Part shown: one piece after another, positions 59,219 through 64,000 of the stretch
Numbering within the stretch: the stretch's first letter is position 1
How the letters are laid out: each line of letters opens with the position of its first letter
Notes under the pieces: model-generated
What the model was told of the DNA's origin: nothing
Database searches by the model: none
What the model saw: only the letters and a program-made list of their open reading frames with translations
Position numbers and translations under genes: made by a program
NCBI RefSeq assembly: GCF_014333585.1
Contig: NZ_JACSCW010000001.1
Span: forward strand, 186,001-250,000
Length of the DNA: 64,000 bases
Reading direction: 5' to 3'
Source of the DNA: Hymenobacter sp. BT188
GTDB taxonomy: Bacteria > Bacteroidota > Bacteroidia > Cytophagales > Hymenobacteraceae

Positions 59219-61762
59219 CTAGCTCACTTCGCCGCGCAGCACCTCCAGCGGCGGGCGCGTCAATACGTCGCGGCTGTTGAGCAGACCGATAAGCGCGGTG
59301 AGCGCCGTAGTGAGTAAGGCCAGCAGGAGCAGCGGACTAATCTGGGGGGCAAAAGGCACCTCAAAAACGAACACGCCTAACGCCCACGCCGCCATTACCG
59401 CTAACCCTAAACCGGCCACCGCTGAGAGTAAGCCCAGAAGCGCGTATTCGACCAAAGTGATGCGTAGAATCTGGGCTCTGCTGGCGCCGAGGGTGCGCAG
59501 CAGCACGCTTTCCCGCACCCGTTGGTAGCGGCTCACTACCACCGAACTCACCAGTACCAGCAGGCCCGTAGCCATACTGAACAAGGCCATAAAGCGGATT
59601 ACGAAGGAGATTTTGGTGAGAATCTCATCCAGCGTTTGCAGAATCAAGCCTAAGTCAATGGCTGATACGTTAGGGTAATTCGCTACTAGCTCGCGCTGCA
59701 CCGCGGCCAGGGTAGCATTGTCGGGCACGCGGGTGAGCAGCACATGAAACTGCGGGGCCGGCTCCAGCACGCCTTTCGGAAAGACTACCAGAAAGTTGGT
59801 TTGCACCCGGCTCCAATCGACGGTGCGGGTGCCGCCCACGATGGTGACGAGCGGAGCGCCTTGCACGTTGAAGGTCAGCGTATCGCCAATTTTAATCTTC
59901 AGCCGCTCCGTAAATCCATCATCGAAGGAAACACGCGGAATACCGTCTGGACCGACGAAAGGGGCCTTACCAGCAGCTAGGGTTTCGGAGCTAATGAGGG
60001 AATCGCGGTAAGTGACGCGATACTCCCGCCCCAGAGCCCCTTTGGAAACACCGCTGGTAGTGTCTTTTTTCAGCGCCGCCGCTGAGCGCCCATTGATAGC
60101 AGACAAACGCATTGTTACGACGGGAACCTGCTGCAACACGGGTAGCTTATTGCGCTTTACGAGTTGAGTGACGCCTTCGCGCTGGGCCGACTGAATATCA
60201 AACAGAACCAAATTGGGCTGCCCGTTGGTGGACGATATTTCCACTTGGCTTAGAAGCAGGCCCTGCAATAAATACAGCGTGGCCAATAGAAATACGCCCA
60301 GGCCAATAGAAACGGTGAGCAGTAGCGTCTGATTATTAGGCCGATATAAGTTGGCCAAGCCCTGCCGCCACACGTAGCTCCAAGAACTAGGAAAGTAGCG
60401 TCGGACCGCACGGCGCAGGCCTTCACCGAGTCCGGCTAGTACCGCAAACGTGAGTAATAAGCCCCCTGCAAAGCCTAGAGCCAGCTTCCAGTCGCGAGTT
60501 TGGAGGTAAGCGAAGCCGGTAATAAACAGGATAATCAGCCCGTATACCAAGCCCCGCAGTGGGTCCGGGCTTGCAGTGTCTTCTTCCAGCGAGGCTCGCA
60601 ACGTGCGTAGCGGCGACACCCGACGGATGCTCAGCAAAGGCAGGAGAGCAAACAACACGGCCACAAATACACCCGTGAGAATACCTTCGGCCACCGCCGA
60701 CCACGAAATGCCCACGCTCACCGTAACGGGTAGAAAACCTTCCACCACTTTCGGCAATAACAACTGCACGCCAGTACCCAATGCAGCTCCCAAAGTGGCC
60801 CCCAGCAGGCCCATTAGCGCCGTTTGGAGCAAATAAATCAGGACGGCCTGCCAGCCGCTGGCCCCCAGGCAGCGCAGCACCGCCACGGCCGCCACCTTTT
60901 CGCGCACATACAGACTGACGGCGCTGGCCACGCCCACGCAGCCCAGCAACAGCGCCACGAAAGCCACCAGATTCAGAAAGCGCGTGACATTCGTAAACGA
61001 ACGACCCGTCTGGCGCTTGCGCTCGGCCACGGTGTCGCTGTCGATGTTGGCCTGGTCGAGGCGGGCCTCCAGAAGCTTGATCGTCTGGTCGACGTTGGTG
61101 CCGGGCGCGAACTGGTAGTAGGTGCGGTACTGAACCCGGCTACCGCGCTGCAACAGACCGGTTTGCTCCACAAACTCACGCGGAATAAATACCGTGGGCG
61201 CCACCGAGGCGCTGAAGCCGGACTGGCCCGGTGTCTTGCGCACCCGCCCCGCGATGCGGAAAGTCAGCTCGCCCACTTTAATAGAATCGCCAGGCCGGGC
61301 GGCAAACTGGGCCAGCAGCGCATCATCGACCAACGCCACGCGCTGATTGGCGGCGCCTGCTTCCCGAAATGCCGCTACGGCAGTGGTCGGCTCCGTGAGC
61401 CATTCGCCGTAGTACGGAAAGCCCCCCGTGAGGGCGCGCACCTGAGCTAAACGCACGCCCTGGCCTTTGGGAAACTGCACCAAAGAAGCAAAGGCGACTT
61501 CGTCGCTGCGGCGTTGGCCGAGCTGGCGCAGGGTGGTTTGGAGCGTGGAATCAAATGGCTGGTTGGCGGAGAGCACCAAATCGGCTCCCACCAGCTCGCG
61601 CGCCTGCTCGTCGATGCTGCGGGCCAGGTTGTCGCCGAAGCCGTTGATGCCCACCAGCGCCGCAATGCCCAGCACAATAGCCGAGGTAAACAGCAGCAAG
61701 CGGGAACGACTGCGGCGGCTGTCGCGCCACGCCATGCGCCAAAGCCAGGGAAGATTAGACAT
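59219..61762 (-). CDS. FtsX-domain ABC transporter permease (YbbP-like)
   Basis: An 847-residue inner-membrane protein with an N-terminal segment, a periplasmic MacB-type domain and two FtsX cores (around residues 255-400 and 720-840), plus central segments near 405-500: the ten-segment plan of YbbP. Typical are MAWRDSRRSRSRLLLFTSAI, LLGCVGVASAVSLYVREKVA and ESVLLRTLGASRAQILRITL. With the ATPase upstream and a divergent tesA it matches the E. coli ybbA-ybbP/tesA layout. The transported substance is unknown. Confidence 0.9.
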   Translation of the reverse strand: MSNLPWLWRMAWRDSRRSRSRLLLFTSAIVLGIAALVGINGFGDNLARSIDEQARELVGADLVLSANQPFDSTLQTTLRQLGQRRSDEVAFASLVQFPKGQGVRLAQVRALTGGFPYYGEWLTEPTTAVAAFREAGAANQRVALVDDALLAQFAARPGDSIKVGELTFRIAGRVRKTPGQSGFSASVAPTVFIPREFVEQTGLLQRGSRVQYRTYYQFAPGTNVDQTIKLLEARLDQANIDSDTVAERKRQTGRSFTNVTRFLNLVAFVALLLGCVGVASAVSLYVREKVAAVAVLRCLGASGWQAVLIYLLQTALMGLLGATLGAALGTGVQLLLPKVVEGFLPVTVSVGISWSAVAEGILTGVFVAVLFALLPLLSIRRVSPLRTLRASLEEDTASPDPLRGLVYGLIILFITGFAYLQTRDWKLALGFAGGLLLTFAVLAGLGEGLRRAVRRYFPSSWSYVWRQGLANLYRPNNQTLLLTVSIGLGVFLLATLYLLQGLLLSQVEISSTNGQPNLVLFDIQSAQREGVTQLVKRNKLPVLQQVPVVTMRLSAINGRSAAALKKDTTSGVSKGALGREYRVTYRDSLISSETLAAGKAPFVGPDGIPRVSFDDGFTERLKIKIGDTLTFNVQGAPLVTIVGGTRTVDWSRVQTNFLVVFPKGVLEPAPQFHVLLTRVPDNATLAAVQRELVANYPNVSAIDLGLILQTLDEILTKISFVIRFMALFSMATGLLVLVSSVVVSRYQRVRESVLLRTLGASRAQILRITLVEYALLGLLSAVAGLGLAVMAAWALGVFVFEVPFAPQISPLLLLALLTTALTALIGLLNSRDVLTRPPLEVLRGEVS

Positions 61763-61828
61763 GAGATAAAAAACTCAGATTAGCGTTAAAAATGAAATAG
61801 GCGGTCTCATATTAGACCTTTATCAGCC

Positions 61829-61924
61829 CGTCATGCAGAGCGAAAGCGAAGCATCTCGCGTGCTGATGTTGGGTTACTAATCTCACTAAACACGCGAGAT
61901 GCTTCGCTTTCGCTCTGCATGACG
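61829..61924. repeat. Interspersed palindromic element (copy 3)
   Basis: Arms at 61829-61862 and 61891-61924 are perfect 34-nt inverted repeats with a 28-nt loop. They contain GCGAAGCATCTCGCGTG as at 22350. It lies between the ATPase and permease genes of one operon. Confidence 0.92.
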
Positions 61925-61953
61925 ACCTGGAGGGTGTGGTGTTTGTGGGCTTC

Positions 61954-62649
61954 CTACAATCCCACCTGTACACTTTCCTGATTAACCGTATCCGAGACCA
62001 CAGCGCCACCTTTGATGCGGACGATGCGTTGGGTGCGGGCGGCTAACTCTAAGTCGTGGGTGACGAGCACGAGTGTGGTGCCAGCTTCACGGTTAAGCTC
62101 AAAGAGGAGTTCTACTACTTTGGCGCTGGTGTCGGCGTCGAGGTTGCCGGTGGGCTCATCGGCGAAGAGGATTTTGGGCCGATTGGCAAAGGCCCGCGCC
62201 AAGGACACGCGCTGCTGCTCACCGCCCGAAAGCTGGGTAGGGTAGTGGTGGCCTCGCCCGCCCAGGCCCACGCGTTCCAGCAGTTCCAGAGCCGTTTTTG
62301 TGCCCCCGCGCACGCCGCGCAATTCCAACGGAACCAACACGTTTTCGAGGGCGGTGAGGGAAGGCAGGAGCTGAAAATTCTGGAAAACGAAGCCTACATG
62401 CTCGTTGCGCACGGCAGCGCGCTGGTCTTCACTGAGGTTGTCGAGCTGAATACCGTTGAGCCAGACGCTGCCCGCGCTGGCGCGGTCGAGGCCAGCGCAC
62501 AGACCTAGCAACGTAGTTTTGCCGCTGCCCGAGGGGCCAACAATAGCGAACGTGTCTTGGGCCTGTAGTTCGAAGCTGACGGCCTCCAGCACCGTGAGCT
62601 CCCGGCCGCCGCTGGCGTATGATTTGGTGAGATTTTCTACTTTAAGCAC
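61954..62649 (-). CDS. ABC transporter ATPase (YbbA/LolD-like)
   Basis: A 231-residue nucleotide-binding protein: Walker A GPSGSGKTTLL (about residues 38-48), Q loop FVFQNFQLLPSLTA, signature LSGGEQQRVSLARAF, Walker B ILFADEPTGNLD and the switch His in LVTHDLELA. It belongs to the MacB/LolD/YbbA group that serves FtsX-type permeases; its partner is the YbbP-like gene 190 bp downstream, with a palindromic element between. It is divergent from tesA. Confidence 0.93.
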   Translation of the reverse strand: MLKVENLTKSYASGGRELTVLEAVSFELQAQDTFAIVGPSGSGKTTLLGLCAGLDRASAGSVWLNGIQLDNLSEDQRAAVRNEHVGFVFQNFQLLPSLTALENVLVPLELRGVRGGTKTALELLERVGLGGRGHHYPTQLSGGEQQRVSLARAFANRPKILFADEPTGNLDADTSAKVVELLFELNREAGTTLVLVTHDLELAARTQRIVRIKGGAVVSDTVNQESVQVGL

Positions 62650-62778
62650 GAAGGATGGGCGTATGGATTGTTAAGAGAAAGAGGCGAGAAGCAAGAGAGT
62701 AGCTGCATTCTAAACGACGTTTTAATCTTTATAATACTTTCTATCGTTAGGCATATACCTCAAAAAGGCCCCCCACGC

Positions 62779-63489
62779 ATGAAAACCCTATTGTCTGTAT
62801 TTAGTTGCTGCTTGCTGCTCACACTGGCTAGCTGCGGCTCCGATTCACAAACCACTACGTCGGTTGCTAGCCCGCCGGCTGCTGATAAAAAGCCCCCCAC
62901 AGCGGGCGCCCGCACTATTCTGTTCTTTGGCAATAGCCTCACCGCGGGCCTCGGCGTAGAGCCGGAAGAAGCATTTCCGGCGTTAATCGGCCAAAAAATT
63001 GATTCGGCTGGCCTGGGTTATACGGTGATTAATGCCGGGCTAAGCGGCGAAACAACTGCTGGAGGCCGCAGCCGCGTGGGTTGGGTGCTGCGCCAACCCG
63101 TGGATGTGTTTGTGCTGGAGCTGGGGGGCAATGATGGCCTGCGCGGCCTGCCGCTCACCGATACGCGCCGCAACCTGCAAGCCATTATTGACACCGTGCG
63201 CCGCATCAGCCCGCAAACCCAAATCGTGCTGGCCGGCATGCAGATTCCGCCCAACTTAGGCGCCGATTACGCCACCCAATTCAAGCAGACGTACATCGAT
63301 CTGGCCCGCGAAAACAGGCTGGTGCTCATTCCTTTTCTGCTCGAAGGTGTGGGCGGCGTAGCCAAGCTCAACCAGCCGGACGGTATTCATCCCACGCCCG
63401 CTGGCCACCGTCTTATTGCTCGTACCGTGTGGAATATTCTGCAACCACTACTTAAGCAGCCCGTAGCGGCCGATGCAGCCGTGAGGTAG
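62779..63489 (+). CDS. tesA: TesA-like SGNH esterase/thioesterase lipoprotein
   Basis: 236 residues from MKTLLSVFSCCLLLTLASCG, a lipoprotein signal. SGNH blocks: FFGNSLTAGLG (block I, with GNSL instead of GDSL), NAGLSGETTAGG (block II), ELGGNDGLRGLPL (block III) and DGIHPTPAGH (block V with Asp and His). The family cuts esters and acyl thioesters in the periplasm. It is divergent from the YbbA-like ATPase. A frame to 62668 adds 37 residues without export character. Confidence 0.92.
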   Translation: MKTLLSVFSCCLLLTLASCGSDSQTTTSVASPPAADKKPPTAGARTILFFGNSLTAGLGVEPEEAFPALIGQKIDSAGLGYTVINAGLSGETTAGGRSRVGWVLRQPVDVFVLELGGNDGLRGLPLTDTRRNLQAIIDTVRRISPQTQIVLAGMQIPPNLGADYATQFKQTYIDLARENRLVLIPFLLEGVGGVAKLNQPDGIHPTPAGHRLIARTVWNILQPLLKQPVAADAAVR

Positions 63490-63510
63490 TACAAGCCAGG
63501 TTGCGCCCTG

Positions 63511-64000
63511 TTAAGATTTCTTGCCCGAAACGGCTTGTTGTTGCACTAACTTCTCGGCGCGAAATAAGTCGTCGCTGGCTTGCAGAATCTTCGCGCGCAG
63601 TTTCGGATTATACTTGGGGTTATTTGTGATAAATGCGCGAACAATGCGGGCTGCGGTTGACGATTGGTAAGCGCCAAACGTAGCCTGTAGCCAGGAGTAG
63701 GGGAAGAAAATGTCGCCCGTCTGCTGAATTTTGGCCAGCAGATTTAAACTCTCCGGTAGATATTTTTCAGATGATTCGGCTCGCAACGGATGATGCAAAT
63801 ACCCAAGCGCGGCGACTACCCAAGCTTCTTTGCTACGGTTCTTTTCTTCTTTTAACGAAGAAAAAAACGCATCCCTGATTTTTACGTCAGCTGACAGTGC
63901 AGGCATCAGAAATTCTATACGCTTTTTGCGGTCTTCATTCTTGATTCGGGCCAGCTACTTCTGCAGGATATCGCCGTCGGAGCCGTAGTCGCGCACGGCC
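63511..64000 (-). pseudogene. 3' end of an M1 aminopeptidase-like gene, with an in-frame TAG
   Basis: An open frame (63511-63954) reads LARIKNEDRKKRIEFLMPAL and continues to HHPLRAESSEKYLPESLNLL and LRAKILQASDDLFRAEKLVQ, which looks like the helical C-terminal domain of Bacteroidota M1-family peptidases. Upstream in the same frame VRDYGSDGDILQK continues the protein but is separated from it by one TAG (63955-63957), probably from CAG. Either the gene is broken, or the shortened product loses its last about 150 residues, or the base is a sequence error. The gene runs off the window. Confidence 0.55.

Noticed and set aside
16088..61924. CRISPR array
   Set aside because: The repeats are isolated long palindromes kilobases apart, without regularly spaced spacers or cas genes.

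Overview
The window looks like chromosomal DNA of a high-G+C Bacteroidota, most likely Hymenobacter or a close relative in the Hymenobacteraceae. The grounds are a PorU-type sortase of the type IX secretion system, promoter -7 elements of the TAnnTTTG type, lipoprotein signals and gene families typical of Cytophagales, and stereotyped GCCCCCC-stem terminators. Nothing was searched against a database; all calls are read from the sequence.

Layout. (1) 1-23360, core chromosome: a long PorU-like C25 protease, folA, fmt, a NamZ-type DUF1343 protein, a LolC/E-like permease, an M23 peptidase, paaE, oligoendopeptidase F, the paaR-paaA-paaB-paaC-paaD phenylacetyl-CoA epoxidase operon, thiL, a small GIY-YIG nuclease gene sitting inside a palindromic element, rlmD, an SDR gene, a TPR/SH3 membrane protein and tRNA-Lys(TTT). 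(2) 23343-52979, an integrative element of about 29.6 kb in the 3' end of tRNA-Lys. It is bounded by an 18-bp direct repeat, has a tyrosine integrase at its right end and carries five copies of a 12-bp putative integrase arm site split between the two ends. Its left third holds a DUF4041/GIY-YIG protein with an unknown partner, a CadD-like transporter, a long structured non-coding region and a very divergent single-subunit (family A-like) polymerase. Its right two thirds are a G+C-rich cargo of secreted NTF2-like proteins, hydrolases, dehydrogenases, MFS transporters, a GH3 enzyme and an MhqO/MhqD-like electrophile-detoxification operon, with two Crp/Fnr regulators. (3) 52980-64000, core again: umuDC, a small unknown gene, a GntP permease, a GH5 enzyme, an ABC permease/ATPase pair with a divergent tesA (same arrangement as ybbP-ybbA/tesA of E. 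coli), and the end of an M1 peptidase gene interrupted by an in-frame stop.

How the parts work together. The paa genes make the ring-epoxidising step of aerobic phenylacetate breakdown; a 14-bp palindrome before paaR matches the known PaaR operator consensus. In the island, a 16-bp palindrome of consensus CTTAnnCTAGnnTAAG lies at CRP-like distances before three promoters that drive a hydrolase/PPC pair, an NTF2-like protein and the NTF2-mhqO-mhqD-yceI operon, so one or both Crp/Fnr proteins probably control the cargo as a regulon.

Most notable: the GIY-YIG gene enclosed by inverted copies of an interspersed palindrome whose gene-less relatives occur three more times; the island with its arm sites; the shared CRP-like promoter; the divergent polymerase; and a recurrent promoter geometry that implies leaderless mRNAs.
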